Shown piece by piece: positions 41,679-51,415 of a DNA stretch of 64,000 bases. The notes below the pieces were generated by a model. That model saw only the letters and a list, made by a program, of their open reading frames with translations, did not search any database and was not told the origin of the DNA. The position numbers were made by a program, and so were the translations under genes. Origin of the DNA: Klebsiella sp. RHBSTW-00484 (GTDB lineage: Bacteria > Pseudomonadota > Gammaproteobacteria > Enterobacterales > Enterobacteriaceae); contig NZ_CP055481.1 in the NCBI RefSeq assembly GCF_013705725.1, positions 3,596,001 through 3,660,000 of the forward strand, read 5' to 3'. Within the stretch, counting starts at the first letter, position 1. Each line of letters opens with the position of its first letter.

Positions 41679-42721
41679 AAAAATGGTCACGCCACCTGCT
41701 CGCTGCGGGTGCTCTGGCAGTAGGTATGAGCGCCGCGCACGCGGACGATAGCAAAACGCTCTATTTCTACAACTGGACCGAGTATGTTCCACCAGGCCTG
41801 CTGGAGCAGTTCACCAAAGAGACCGGCATCAAGGTTATCTATTCGACCTACGAGTCGAACGAAACCATGTACGCCAAGCTCAAAACCTATAAAGACGGTG
41901 CCTACGATCTGGTGGTGCCGTCCACCTATTTCGTCGATAAAATGCGCAAAGAGGGCATGCTGCAGAAGATCGACAAGAGCAAGTTGACCAACTTCGGCAA
42001 TCTCGATCCTGAGATGCTCAATAAACCGTTCGATCCAAATAACGACTACTCGATCCCCTACATCTGGGGCGCGACGGCGATTGGCGTCAATAGCGACGAA
42101 ATCGCTCCAAAGAGCGTCACCAGTTGGGCTGATTTGTGGAAGCCCGAGTATAAGAGCAGCCTGCTGCTGACCGACGACGCGCGTGAAGTGTTCCAGGTCG
42201 CGTTGCGTAAACTGGGCTACTCCGGCAATACCACCGATCCGAAAGAGATTGAAGCGGCGTATAACGAGCTGAAAAAGCTGATGCCAAACGTGGCGGCGTT
42301 CAACTCCGATAACCCGGCGAACCCGTATATGGAAGGTGAAGTAAACCTCGGTATGGTGTGGAACGGCTCTGCATGGGTGGCACGCCAGGCCGGTACGCCG
42401 CTGCAAGTGGTATGGCCGAAAGAAGGCGGCATCTTCTGGATGGATAGCCTGTCGATCCCGGCAAACGCCAAAAACGTTGACGGCGCGCTGAAGCTGATTA
42501 ACTTCCTGCTGCGCCCGGAAGTCGCCAAACAGGTTGCGGAAACCATCGGCTACCCGACGCCAAACCTCGCTGCGCGTAAGATGCTAAGCCCGGAAGTCGC
42601 TAACGATAAATCACTCTACCCGGACGCCGACACGATTCAAAAAGGCGAATGGCAAAACGACGTTGGCAGCGCCAGCACGCTTTATGAAGAGTATTATCAG
42701 AAACTGAAAGCGGGTCGTTAA
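41675..42721 (+). CDS. potD: PotD, periplasmic spermidine-binding protein
   Basis: 348-residue solute-binding protein with a signal peptide (LLAAGALAVGMSAAHA) and the mature start DDSKTLYFYNWTEYVPPG typical of PotD/PotF. Acidic and aromatic residues for polyamine binding are spread over both lobes. It is the last gene of potABCD and is followed by an ERIC element. Confidence 0.97.
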   Translation: MKKWSRHLLAAGALAVGMSAAHADDSKTLYFYNWTEYVPPGLLEQFTKETGIKVIYSTYESNETMYAKLKTYKDGAYDLVVPSTYFVDKMRKEGMLQKIDKSKLTNFGNLDPEMLNKPFDPNNDYSIPYIWGATAIGVNSDEIAPKSVTSWADLWKPEYKSSLLLTDDAREVFQVALRKLGYSGNTTDPKEIEAAYNELKKLMPNVAAFNSDNPANPYMEGEVNLGMVWNGSAWVARQAGTPLQVVWPKEGGIFWMDSLSIPANAKNVDGALKLINFLLRPEVAKQVAETIGYPTPNLAARKMLSPEVANDKSLYPDADTIQKGEWQNDVGSASTLYEEYYQKLKAGR

Positions 42722-42753
42722 TCGCACCAGCCTGCCGGGCTTCGGTTAAGTTT

Positions 42754-42882
42754 AATACCCAAAATAATTCGAGTTGCATCACGGCGGCAACTAAACGCAT
42801 CCCCGGGAGCGTACAAACAGTACGTGACCGGGGTAAGTGCAGGCGGCCAACAAAGATGCAGCTTGAAGTATGATGGGTATTA
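42754..42882 (-). repeat. ERIC element between potD and ymfA
   Basis: It starts aatacccaaaataattcgag and ends cttgaagtatgatgggtatt, with the core catccccgggagcgtacaaa and gtgaccggggtaagtgc. It is about 129 bp and slightly diverged from the ERIC consensus. Confidence 0.85.
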
Positions 42883-42905
42883 ATGTGTTACAAGGATAAG
42901 TACAC

Positions 42906-43364
42906 ATGAAACAAGACGGCAAAGTTCTTTATTATATCTTCCTCAGCATTGGCATCGTGATGATGCTCATCTCCGCTGCTATTTTTTATTATCAGTATCG
43001 TGCCAACAGCAACGTTATCCATACCACCGGTATTATCGTTGATACCGAATTACGCAGAAGCAACCCCAACGCCAAAGGGACAAAACGCAACAAAGCCACC
43101 TGGCGTCCCGTTGTCGCCTTCCGCCCGACGCCGGATTACACGCTCATTTTTAAATCAAAGAGCGGAAATTCCCTTTATGAAAACAGCGAGGGAGAAACCG
43201 TCGATGTTATTTACCCTCCCGGACAACCGCATCAGGCCAGGATCCATAGCCCATGGACGAATTTTTTTAAATGGGGGTTTTTAGGTTTGATTGGCATCGT
43301 TTTTACCGCTGCCAGCCTGCTTATTCGCCCTTCCTCTAAAAAGAAACGGAGAATAGTCCAATGA
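42906..43364 (+). CDS. ymfA: YmfA, DUF3592 inner-membrane protein
   Basis: 152 residues with an N-terminal and a C-terminal membrane helix (FLSIGIVMMLISAAIFYY; FLGLIGIVFTAASLLI) around a small soluble domain (TGIIVDTELRR, VDVIYPPGQP) typical of DUF3592. It agrees with E. coli YmfA in length and position after potD. The function is unknown. It overlaps ycfZ by four bases. Confidence 0.85.
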   Translation: MKQDGKVLYYIFLSIGIVMMLISAAIFYYQYRANSNVIHTTGIIVDTELRRSNPNAKGTKRNKATWRPVVAFRPTPDYTLIFKSKSGNSLYENSEGETVDVIYPPGQPHQARIHSPWTNFFKWGFLGLIGIVFTAASLLIRPSSKKKRRIVQ

Positions 43365-44143
43365 GAAAATTCATTATCCTGCTCTGCGGCCTGTTCTGTC
43401 TTTCTCTCAGCCATTCCGCCTGTGCAGCGTCAACGCCTGATATCGAAGGATACTTTACTGATACCACCAATACGGTTTCCAGTAAGCGCGATATTATCCA
43501 GCGTGTTGAGAATTTCAAAAAGCAAACCGGAATAACGCCGTTTATTCTGCTGACTCAGCAAGAAAATATTTTACTGGCGAAAAAAGCGCTGCTGCTGCAA
43601 TCGGCAAAACGACTGGCTGACGAAAATCAGGGCTTCCTGCTGCTGATTATCACCACCGATAGCCGCCAGATTGAGCTGATTGCGGACCCGAAAGCGCTGC
43701 CGCGTCTGCAAGCTAGTCACGCGGCCTTAATCATTGAGAATCACACCCTCGCCTACTGGCAGCATGGCCTGTGGTTTCAGGGGCTCAATACCGCGCTGGA
43801 CGTATTACAGGCGGCGCTATTACAACAACCCACGCCGCCGCTCACCTGGTATGCTCCATCGGACTCGCCCCACAAGAACGATTTGCCCGGCCACCCGCTC
43901 GGCTTTCTCTTCTGGATAATGGCGTTTATGGCCTTCACCTGGTGTTTCTGCTTCACCACCCGCTGGCGCTATGCGCTGAAGTTCACGCTGGCCATGACGA
44001 TAGCCAACCTCTTTTATCAGGCCCTGTGTCTGTTCTTAAGTCACGGCGGCTTCTCACTGCACAAAATTGCTCCGCTATGGGCGGTGCTTATCGGCTTCTG
44101 TACCTTTCTGGCCACCTGGCTATGGACGCGCAAGCGGCGCTGA
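43361..44143 (+). CDS. ycfZ: YcfZ, inner-membrane protein with a TPM-like domain
   Basis: 260 residues: a signal peptide (LLCGLFCLSLSHSACA), a periplasmic TPM/DUF477-like domain (FKKQTGITPFILLTQ, IIENHTLAYWQHGLWFQGLN) and two or three C-terminal membrane helices. It matches E. coli YcfZ from memory (TRW.YALKF..AMTIAN). The function is unknown; the four-base overlap with ymfA suggests the two act together. Confidence 0.85.
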   Translation: MRKFIILLCGLFCLSLSHSACAASTPDIEGYFTDTTNTVSSKRDIIQRVENFKKQTGITPFILLTQQENILLAKKALLLQSAKRLADENQGFLLLIITTDSRQIELIADPKALPRLQASHAALIIENHTLAYWQHGLWFQGLNTALDVLQAALLQQPTPPLTWYAPSDSPHKNDLPGHPLGFLFWIMAFMAFTWCFCFTTRWRYALKFTLAMTIANLFYQALCLFLSHGGFSLHKIAPLWAVLIGFCTFLATWLWTRKRR

Positions 44144-44191
44144 ATTTACCCCGCTGGCCCGATTTCAGCCAGTTGTGGCTATAGTGAAGGG

Positions 44192-44485
44192 TTACGCTCT
44201 TAGCGGATGAATCCTTGATTTAACCAATGCTTCCTCAACGTCAAAATCCGCCAGCGGGTAGTTGGTCGCCACCAGATAAAATCGGCCATCTTGCGCCGGG
44301 TATTCATGTACGTTGTAGTTCACCATTTTGGGCTGCGCGGAGGCGGAGTCTGCATTGGCGGCGTAACGCTGAACCGGCGCTGAGTATTTCGAACGGACCT
44401 GGAGAGAGTGGGTTTTGATGTCGCGGTAGGTTTCGCCGTGATGTTCGTCGCCGAGGATAAGGTAGTCAACATACTCAGTGGCCAT
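44192..44485 (-). CDS. 97-residue protein of unknown function
   Basis: A small soluble protein (MATEYVDYLILGDEHHGETY...) with no membrane segment. A good ribosome site (agaagga) precedes the ATG at 44485. I do not recognise a family. It lies between ycfZ and the transketolase gene. Confidence 0.6.
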   Translation of the reverse strand: MATEYVDYLILGDEHHGETYRDIKTHSLQVRSKYSAPVQRYAANADSASAQPKMVNYNVHEYPAQDGRFYLVATNYPLADFDVEEALVKSRIHPLRA

Positions 44486-44594
44486 GGTTATATTCCTTCT
44501 CTGTTACCTGAGTTAAGGAACATGCCACAAATGAATATTTGATAATGCCTCGTTAGTCACAATGTTGCTTTTTTGTGAATAAAAACAGTATTAA

Positions 44595-44672
44595 AAGCTC
44601 CCGGAGGCGATGCTGCGCACCTGTCCGGGCTACCGACCACGTAGGCCCTGTAGCCCGGGAGAGGTGAAAGGA
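44595..44672. repeat. REP-like hairpin downstream of the transketolase gene
   Basis: The sequence ctcccggaggcgatgctgcg...tgtccgggctacc and gtagcccgggag form an imperfect palindrome of the REP type. It lies between the 97-residue gene and the end of the catabolic operon and may act as its terminator. Confidence 0.5.
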
Positions 44673-46676
44673 CTACAGCAGTGCTTTCGCTTTGGCGACC
44701 ACGTTCTCAACGGTGAAGCCAAACTCTTCAAACAGCAGCTCTGCCGGAGCAGATTCGCCGAAGGTAGTCATGCCGACGATAGCGCCGTTCAGGCCCACGT
44801 ATTTGAACCAGTAGTCAGCGATGCCCGCTTCAACTGCTACGCGAGCAGAGACTGCTTTCGGCAGCACGGCTTCACGGTAAGCCGCATCCTGCTTGTCGAA
44901 TGCGTCAGTGGACGGCATGGAAACCACGCGCGCCTTCACGCCTTCGGCAGTCAGTTTTTCGTAAGCGGCAACCGCCAGCTCAACTTCTGAACCTGTGGCG
45001 ATGAAAATCAGCTCTGGCTGGCCAGCGCAATCTTTCAGCACGTAACCGCCGCGGGAGACGTTCGCCAGCTGCTCTGCGGTACGCTCCTGCTGCGCCAGGT
45101 TCTGACGGGAGAGGATCAGCGCGGTCGGACCGTCCTGACGCTCAACGCCGTATTTCCACGCGATAGCGGATTCAACCTGGTCACACGGACGCCATGTGGA
45201 CATGTTTGGCGTGACGCGCAGGGAAGCAACCTGCTCTACCGGCTGGTGAGTCGGGCCATCTTCGCCCAGACCGATGGAGTCGTGGGTATAGACCATCACC
45301 TGACGTTTTTTCATCAGCGCAGCCATACGCACAGCGTTACGGGCGTATTCGACGAACATCAGGAAGGTGGAGGTGTACGGCAGGAAACCGCCGTGCAGCG
45401 AGATACCGTTGGCAATCGCGGTCATGCCGAATTCGCGCACACCGTAGTGGATATAGTTACCGGCAGTGTCTTCGTTGATGGCTTTAGAACCGGACCAGAT
45501 AGTCAGGTTACTTGGTGCCAGGTCAGCAGAGCCACCGAGGAATTCAGGCAGCAACGGACCGAAAGCTTCGATCGCATTCTGGGATGCTTTACGGCTGGCG
45601 ATTTTCGCCGGATTCGCCTGCAGCTTAGCGATGAACTCATTCGCTTTCGCATCGAAGTCAGACGGCATATCGCCTTTCATACGACGGGTGAATTCTGCAG
45701 CTTCCTGCGGGAAGGCTTTGGCCCAGGCGGCGAATTTCTCGTTCCAGGAGGCTTCTTTCGCCTGACCGGCTTCTTTCGCATCCCACTGAGCATAGATATC
45801 AGACGGGATTTCAAAGGCCGGGTGTTTCCAGCCCAAAGCTTCGCGGGTCAGCGCGATTTCAGCGTCGCCCAGCGGTGCGCCGTGGGAGTCGTGGGTGCCC
45901 TGTTTGTTCGGCGAACCGAAACCGATGATGGTTTTGCACATCAGCAGGGACGGTTTGTCGGTAACTGCACGTGCTTCTTCCACTGCGCGTTTAATCGAGT
46001 CAGCATCGTGACCATCCACGCCACGAACAACGTGCCAGCCGTAGGCTTCAAAACGCTTCGCGGTGTCGTCGGTAAACCAGCCTTCGACGTGACCGTCGAT
46101 GGAGATGCCGTTATCGTCATAAAACGCCACCAGTTTGCCCAGTTTCAGGGTACCAGCCAGGGAGCATACCTCGTGAGAGATACCTTCCATCATGCAGCCG
46201 TCGCCCATGAACGCGTAAGTGAAGTGGTCAACAATGTCGTGGCCCGGACGGTTAAACTGCGCCGCCAGCGTTTTCTCCGCAATCGCCATACCCACCGCAT
46301 TGGCAATACCCTGACCCAGCGGACCGGTAGTGGTTTCAACACCCGCGGTGTAACCCACTTCCGGGTGACCCGGAGTTTTAGAGTGCAGCTGGCGGAAACT
46401 CTGCAAATCGTTCAGCGAAACATCGTAGCCCGTCAGATGCAGCAGGCTGTAAATCAGCATCGAGCCGTGACCGTTGGAGAGAATAAAGCGGTCACGATCG
46501 GCCCATGCAGGGTTGCTCGGGTTATGCCTCAGGAAGTCCCGCCACAGGACCTCCGCAATATCCGCCATCCCCATCGGCGCACCGGGGTGGCCGGAGTTGG
46601 CTTTTTGAACCGCATCCATGCTCAGCGCACGCAGCGCATTGGCACACAGGCGGCGGGTAGTATTCGTTGTGTTCAT
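44673..46676 (-). CDS. Transketolase in the acid-sugar locus
   Basis: 667-residue full-length transketolase, closest in type to E. coli TktA/TktB. The thiamine-diphosphate site [12 protein letters not shown]...[11 protein letters not shown] and the substrate region [18 protein letters not shown] are complete. It moves two-carbon units, for example erythrose-4-phosphate plus xylulose-5-phosphate to fructose-6-phosphate plus glyceraldehyde-3-phosphate. The ATG at 46676 follows gggga. Genomes of this kind carry other tkt genes, so this copy is probably dedicated to the operon; it is its last gene. Confidence 0.93.
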   Translation of the reverse strand: MNTTNTTRRLCANALRALSMDAVQKANSGHPGAPMGMADIAEVLWRDFLRHNPSNPAWADRDRFILSNGHGSMLIYSLLHLTGYDVSLNDLQSFRQLHSKTPGHPEVGYTAGVETTTGPLGQGIANAVGMAIAEKTLAAQFNRPGHDIVDHFTYAFMGDGCMMEGISHEVCSLAGTLKLGKLVAFYDDNGISIDGHVEGWFTDDTAKRFEAYGWHVVRGVDGHDADSIKRAVEEARAVTDKPSLLMCKTIIGFGSPNKQGTHDSHGAPLGDAEIALTREALGWKHPAFEIPSDIYAQWDAKEAGQAKEASWNEKFAAWAKAFPQEAAEFTRRMKGDMPSDFDAKANEFIAKLQANPAKIASRKASQNAIEAFGPLLPEFLGGSADLAPSNLTIWSGSKAINEDTAGNYIHYGVREFGMTAIANGISLHGGFLPYTSTFLMFVEYARNAVRMAALMKKRQVMVYTHDSIGLGEDGPTHQPVEQVASLRVTPNMSTWRPCDQVESAIAWKYGVERQDGPTALILSRQNLAQQERTAEQLANVSRGGYVLKDCAGQPELIFIATGSEVELAVAAYEKLTAEGVKARVVSMPSTDAFDKQDAAYREAVLPKAVSARVAVEAGIADYWFKYVGLNGAIVGMTTFGESAPAELLFEEFGFTVENVVAKAKALL

Positions 46677-46694
46677 CAGGATATTCCCCACGCC

Positions 46695-47645
46695 TTACAG
46701 CATCTGCTGAATCTGATTTTCCAGTTTGACCTGGTCGACCGCGAACAACCGGATCCCTTCCGCCAGTTTATCCACTGCCATGGGGTCCTGATTATGCAAC
46801 CAGAGGAACTCCGCCTGGGTCATCGGGCTGGGGCGGGTTTCCGTCACGTTGCCTGGCACCAGCTGACGGGTCAGGGTACCTTCGCTGGCGGCCAGTTCAT
46901 CAAGCAGCGACGGGGAGATAGTCAAACGATCGCAGCCTGCCAGTGCCTGGATCTGCTCAATGCGGCGGAAGCTGGCGCCCATCACCACGGTGTCGTAGCC
47001 GTGGGATTTGTAGTACTGGTAAATCTGGCGCACGGAAACCACGCCCGGATCGCTATCCACCTGATACTCCGCCTGCGGCTGATTTTTCTGATACCAGTCA
47101 TAAATACGCCCGACGAACGGCGAGATTAAAAAGACGCCGGCTTCGGCGCAAGCCCGCGCCTGAGCAAAAGAGAACAGCAGGGTCAGGTTGCAGTTGATGC
47201 CGCTCTGCTCCAGCTCTTCGGCGGCGCGAATGCCCTCCCAGGTGGCAGCAAGTTTGATAAGGATACGCTCCGGCCCAATGCCGTTCTTTTCGTACATCTG
47301 GATAAGTTTGCGCGCTTTCGACACGCACATTCCGCGATCCCAGGCAAAACGGGCATCGACTTCAGTGGAGATACGCCCCGGCACGTGGCGCAGCACTTCG
47401 CTACCGATATCCACCGCGACCTGGTCGCAGGCGTTAATCAGCTGCGTTTGTGCGCTACCGCCCTGCTGACGGGCCTTGCCGATAGCGTCGGCAATCAGCG
47501 CCTGATACTGCGGCAACTGCGCGGCCTTGAGCACCAGCGAAGGGTTAGTCGTGGCATCCTGTGGGGCAAATTTTTTAATCGATTCAATATCACCGGTATC
47601 GGCGACAACCGTGGTGTATTTTTTCAGTTCGTCTAACTGGCTCAT
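46695..47645 (-). CDS. Transaldolase in the acid-sugar locus
   Basis: 316-residue class I transaldolase of the TalA/TalB type. The Schiff-base lysine motif [11 protein letters not shown] (about residues 129-139) and the DATTNPSL start motif are intact. It interconverts sedoheptulose-7-phosphate plus glyceraldehyde-3-phosphate with erythrose-4-phosphate plus fructose-6-phosphate. It lies 18 bases before the transketolase start region, so the two are one unit, as in E. coli talA-tktB. Confidence 0.93.
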   Translation of the reverse strand: MSQLDELKKYTTVVADTGDIESIKKFAPQDATTNPSLVLKAAQLPQYQALIADAIGKARQQGGSAQTQLINACDQVAVDIGSEVLRHVPGRISTEVDARFAWDRGMCVSKARKLIQMYEKNGIGPERILIKLAATWEGIRAAEELEQSGINCNLTLLFSFAQARACAEAGVFLISPFVGRIYDWYQKNQPQAEYQVDSDPGVVSVRQIYQYYKSHGYDTVVMGASFRRIEQIQALAGCDRLTISPSLLDELAASEGTLTRQLVPGNVTETRPSPMTQAEFLWLHNQDPMAVDKLAEGIRLFAVDQVKLENQIQQML

Positions 47646-47675
47646 AGTCTGTTCCTTATATTACGACTGCGGATA

Positions 47676-48134
47676 TTAATCTCTGGCGTGCTGGTGTTCG
47701 TAATAATCGATACGCTCTACTTTCGATGCAGAGCCGCCGCCTTCATATTCGGATTCAAGCCATGCCTGAATAATTTTCTTACCCAGTTCCGGGCCAATCA
47801 CGCGGGCCCCGAGGGTAATAATCTGCGCATTATTACTTTTGCGCGCCCGTTCGGCGGAGAAGGTATCGTGGCACTGGGCCGCACGAACGCCCGGCACTTT
47901 ATTCGCCACAATGCTCATCCCAATACCGGTACCGCAAATTAAAATGCCGCGGTCATGCTCGCCCTGTTTAATCGACATCGCCACCGCATGGGCAACGTCC
48001 GGATAGACCGTACTGCCCTGGCGTTTATCGCTGCTGTAATCCGCGACGTTAATTCCCTGCCCATTCAGATAAGCGACGATAGCGTCGCGGAAAGCATAGG
48101 CGGCATCATCCGCACCAATAGCGATTGTTTTCAT
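47676..48134 (-). CDS. RpiB-type sugar-phosphate isomerase
   Basis: 152-residue RpiB/LacAB-family isomerase. The catalytic cysteine motif GILICGTGIGMSI (about residues 66-78) and GADDAAYAFRDAI at the N-terminus are present; the usual RpiB GADHAG is GADDAA here, a sign of a different substrate. Known family members include ribose-5-phosphate isomerase B and D-erythrulose-4-phosphate isomerase (DerI/EryI). In this operon with transaldolase and transketolase the latter activity, giving erythrose-4-phosphate, fits well, but this is inference. Confidence 0.85.
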   Translation of the reverse strand: MKTIAIGADDAAYAFRDAIVAYLNGQGINVADYSSDKRQGSTVYPDVAHAVAMSIKQGEHDRGILICGTGIGMSIVANKVPGVRAAQCHDTFSAERARKSNNAQIITLGARVIGPELGKKIIQAWLESEYEGGGSASKVERIDYYEHQHARD

Positions 48135-48173
48135 GGTAGTTTCCTTAATTTAACAGTACGTCTTAATTCAGTT

Positions 48174-48548
48174 TTAATTCAGATTCTGGTAGAAAGAAAT
48201 TCGGTCGCCAGTTTGGATATATTGTGGCGCTTTGCCACAAAGATGTACCGTCCCTGGTAATTCAGCGCTTACCGCCCCATCAAAATTTAATGTAATATGA
48301 CCAAGCTGTTTTAAATTTGCCGTTGCAACACTGCCCACCGCAGTCACCCGATAAATAGTCTCATTTATTTTCATTATCTGCCCGGGTGACAGTTCAGCCG
48401 TCAGCTCACTGCCCTGGTGTACGGCGCAATACATCGCAATATCGTCAGGAACGGAATCTGAGAATAAAATCAGTTTCTGCTCCTGTAGGTAGTTTTCGAC
48501 GTATTCCCCAACAGCCGTGATAAGTAATGAATACAACGGCACGGTCAT
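48174..48548 (-). CDS. Stand-alone PTS glucitol/sorbitol-type IIA component
   Basis: 124 residues matching SrlB (IIA-Gut) over the whole length: YRVTAVGSVATANLKQLGHI and GAVSAELPGTVHLCG are close to the E. coli sequence from memory. His44 in YCAVHQGSEL aligns with the SrlB phosphorylation histidine. The ATG at 48548 lies one base after the permease stop codon, so the genes are coupled. No IIC or SrlA homologue is in the window; the only IIB domain is fused to the kinase two genes upstream. Confidence 0.88.
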   Translation of the reverse strand: MTVPLYSLLITAVGEYVENYLQEQKLILFSDSVPDDIAMYCAVHQGSELTAELSPGQIMKINETIYRVTAVGSVATANLKQLGHITLNFDGAVSAELPGTVHLCGKAPQYIQTGDRISFYQNLN

Positions 48549-48549
48549 A

Positions 48550-49569
48550 TTATTTGTTTCCTTTTGCCGCATGAGAAGATAATGCCACCTTCTCTTCACT
48601 ATCTTCTTCTTTCACTGGTTCAACGACCGGAGCACGTTTTTTCAGGCGTTTATCGAACCAGGCTACCAGAATCGGTGCGGTGATCATGGTAATAATGCTC
48701 GCCGTCGCCAGCTGTGCGGTGGCGGCATCAACGTACATCGCCAAAGAAGGGTCGGCCTGAGCCACCATTGCCGGAGTCAGCGCCGAACTGGCGGCAGTCG
48801 TCCCCAACGCGGCGCCCAGCGCAGTCTTCTTCTTCAGGAACAGGTTGTAGATGAAGTAGAATACAATCCCGGTCAGCGCGGAGATAATGCCGAGCAAGAT
48901 CCCGGAAAGCCCAGCAGTAAAGACGGTGTTGATGCTGGAGTTTGCGCCGATAGCAAACGACATAATAATGATGATCAGCGGTTGAGCGGCGGCGCATAGC
49001 TGCTTGAAGCGCTCATCAAGGTTGCCCCACAGCATGCCAATCAGCAGAGGGATCAGCATCGACAGCAGCGCGGCGAACGGAATATTAGCCAACCCGCTGA
49101 CGCCCAGTACCATCATGGTCACGAACGGACCATCTTTGACGCAGAAGACGGAAATAGCCCCGGCGTCACTCGAGTCGCCGTAATTACTGCACAGCGCGAT
49201 ATACAACGAGCTGTTTGAGCTGGTTAAGCAGGCAATCAGCGCCAGCGTCGAGATGCCAAGAAAACCATTAGGGCCAAACATCGCCCCAGCGGCCCATACG
49301 GCCAGCGCACCGGCAAGGCATTTAAGGAACAACAGCACCGCGCCTTTATAGAGCGGCAGCCCGGCCTGGCGGATGTTAATCGATGTGCCACAAATAAGCA
49401 GAAAAATCCCCATCATCGCGCTGGAACCGACTTTAAATAATGCGGTCGTCGGGCCGCCGATGCCCAGAACTTCAGGAGCAAAGGTATTAATAAGAATCGC
49501 CGCGAGCAACGGTATAATAATTAAACCGCCTGGCACCTTATTCATTTTCTCAAGTATATTTATGTTCAT
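48550..49569 (-). CDS. KdgT-type 2-keto-3-deoxygluconate permease family transporter
   Basis: About 339 residues with about ten membrane helices. It begins NKVPGGLIIIPLLAAILINT, as in KdgT, and keeps ALIACLTSSNSSLYIALCSN and CVKDGPFVTMMVLG. KdgT is a proton symporter for sugar-acid uptake, so the substrate here is likely an aldonate or ketoaldonate. An ATG at 49581 is also possible; I prefer 49569 because a weak gag ribosome site precedes it. The C-terminal tail is charged (PVKEEDSEEK), unusual for the family. Confidence 0.85.
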   Translation of the reverse strand: MNINILEKMNKVPGGLIIIPLLAAILINTFAPEVLGIGGPTTALFKVGSSAMMGIFLLICGTSINIRQAGLPLYKGAVLLFLKCLAGALAVWAAGAMFGPNGFLGISTLALIACLTSSNSSLYIALCSNYGDSSDAGAISVFCVKDGPFVTMMVLGVSGLANIPFAALLSMLIPLLIGMLWGNLDERFKQLCAAAQPLIIIIMSFAIGANSSINTVFTAGLSGILLGIISALTGIVFYFIYNLFLKKKTALGAALGTTAASSALTPAMVAQADPSLAMYVDAATAQLATASIITMITAPILVAWFDKRLKKRAPVVEPVKEEDSEEKVALSSHAAKGNK

Positions 49570-49661
49570 AGGGTAACTCATAAATTATGATTTAACAGAG
49601 ATAACGACGCAATACTACCCGGACGACCATTACGCCGTTTTTTAGTTATATGACTTTTGGG

Positions 49662-51380
49662 TTATTGCTGTGATTCTTTATAAATTCTATCGACAATGGT
49701 ACTAATAATATCCTCCGGCCCGGTTAAACCTCCTTTGCCGACGCAAATCAACCCGGCATAATCGCCGCCGATAATACGCACCATATCGGTTTGCGGTATC
49801 ACATAGTCAATCATTTCAATACCGGTAGCACCGAGTTCCTTCAGCACATTCACCATGGTGTCACCGCCGGTCATATACAGACCTTTAATTTCACCCGATG
49901 CGCAGTTAAGCACTTCACGTACGATACTCCCCAATCCCTGGTTAATATTTTCCGCCGCCTGACCGTGCGCCAGGCCAAATCGCTGCTCTTCTTCCTGAAG
50001 ATTCAATAACCGTCCGGTTAACGCAGATTCAAAAACAAACAGCGCGTTCTGCTGTGCCGGTACGCACTGCCGCGCATGCTTAACCACGCGATTGACTTCG
50101 ATCTCAGCGGCGTTTTTCTTGTCAACCAGCAACTCGGCATCGACTGGGATATGGCAAACCCTTTCATCATTGGCGATCAGATGCTGGAGCTGCCTTTTGG
50201 TCACCGGCGTTGCGCTCCCGGCGACGACCAGGATCGAGCCGCGCGGGTTTTCCGCTGCCGCAGTCGTTGACGCGCTGTTGCGCGCTTCCCGCATCAGGCC
50301 GCGACGCACCGCCAGCCGTTCGGTAAATGGACCCGGATCGACCGCCAGCACATTCCAGTTCAGCGAAACCACCGCCCCGGCAATCGCATCAACATCCTCA
50401 ACCGTAATCGCATCGACCACGATAACCCGCACACCGCGCTGCTGCTGTTCCTGGAGATCCTGCTGAATCTGCCCCTCGCCTTTCATCACCGAAGCCAGCG
50501 CGATATGCCCGACCTGATGATGGGTTTGCGCCGCCAACAGCCCCGGAACCCACGACTCGGTCACCGGAGTACGCACATCGCGAGCCACATCGGTACGCGA
50601 GAGCGCAACGGAGTCAATCACCGAGTAGCCGCCAACCAGAATACGGCGCGACTGCGGCATCGCTGGGACCACTACGGCAACCGTTTCCAGCGGCAGCTGT
50701 TCCAGCATGGCATCGATTTCAAAACCAATACCGCCGCGCAGAGTGGTATCAATACGTTTGGTAAAGTAATGCGCCCCGCGCGCCTGCAGCTGCTTCACCG
50801 CGGCGCTAACCTGATGCTGAGCTTCCGCTTTCGGCAGTGGACGGCTGTCGCTACTGACCACCATCGCCGGGTACTCTACTTCGTTGCGAGCGAAAGATTC
50901 AGTATCGAAAAAAGCGGCGGTCTTTAAGCCGCTGCGTGCCAGCAGCACGCCAACGGTGGTCGCGCCGGTCAGGTCGTCGGCGACAATACCGAGTTTTCCG
51001 CCTTCGCCCTGCGGCCAGACCATTTCGATACAGGCTGGCGTGACGCCGGAAACGTATATTCCTTCGTGAATAAACTCCGCCAGCGGGCCGCTTTTGCCGG
51101 TTGGATGCAGGTTAATCGTCGGAATACCGCGTTTGGGATAGAGACCGCAGCGCAGCGTGCCGCCGCAGTCGATAACCATCAGGCCAATTTCCTCTTCCGG
51201 CGGCTCACCGTTTTTAAAGACATCAACGGACGGCCAGCCGGTAAGCTCGCTCAGGCGTTCAACTACCGGGGGACAAATCCCCCCGGTAATATAAGCAATC
51301 TTTTTCGCCTGGCTAATATTAATGGTCAGCGGCCCACCCCAGCCCTTACTGCCCTTGCTAATCAACAGATGTTTTTCCAT
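49662..51380 (-). CDS. Fusion of PTS glucitol-type IIB domain and DUF1537 acid-sugar kinase
   Basis: 572 residues; DUF1537 kinases are usually about 420. Residues 1-about 122 match the IIB domain of SrlE ([51 protein letters not shown]); both cysteines of the active region (C72, C78) are kept. From about residue 131 the kinase begins: [43 protein letters not shown], then the ATP-binding half with [15 protein letters not shown] and [17 protein letters not shown]1537 enzymes phosphorylate tetronates such as D-threonate at O4. No membrane segment is present. The PTS domain may regulate the kinase or pass phosphate on; neither is known. Confidence 0.92.
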   Translation of the reverse strand: MEKHLLISKGSKGWGGPLTINISQAKKIAYITGGICPPVVERLSELTGWPSVDVFKNGEPPEEEIGLMVIDCGGTLRCGLYPKRGIPTINLHPTGKSGPLAEFIHEGIYVSGVTPACIEMVWPQGEGGKLGIVADDLTGATTVGVLLARSGLKTAAFFDTESFARNEVEYPAMVVSSDSRPLPKAEAQHQVSAAVKQLQARGAHYFTKRIDTTLRGGIGFEIDAMLEQLPLETVAVVVPAMPQSRRILVGGYSVIDSVALSRTDVARDVRTPVTESWVPGLLAAQTHHQVGHIALASVMKGEGQIQQDLQEQQQRGVRVIVVDAITVEDVDAIAGAVVSLNWNVLAVDPGPFTERLAVRRGLMREARNSASTTAAAENPRGSILVVAGSATPVTKRQLQHLIANDERVCHIPVDAELLVDKKNAAEIEVNRVVKHARQCVPAQQNALFVFESALTGRLLNLQEEEQRFGLAHGQAAENINQGLGSIVREVLNCASGEIKGLYMTGGDTMVNVLKELGATGIEMIDYVIPQTDMVRIIGGDYAGLICVGKGGLTGPEDIISTIVDRIYKESQQ

Positions 51381-51415
51381 TTCTCTGCCCTCTTGATCCG
51401 CATTAACGTCAGCGA

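Noticed and set aside
45246..47129. A 627-codon open frame on the plus strand opposite the transketolase and transaldolase genes
   Set aside because: It is antisense to two well-supported enzymes; GC-rich third positions create such open frames and the translation resembles no family.
44673..47645. Reading talA-tktB as a housekeeping pair unrelated to the acid-sugar genes
   Set aside because: They follow the RpiB gene on the same strand with short gaps (about 30 and 18 bases) and no terminator between, so membership of the operon is the simpler reading; it is still not proven.
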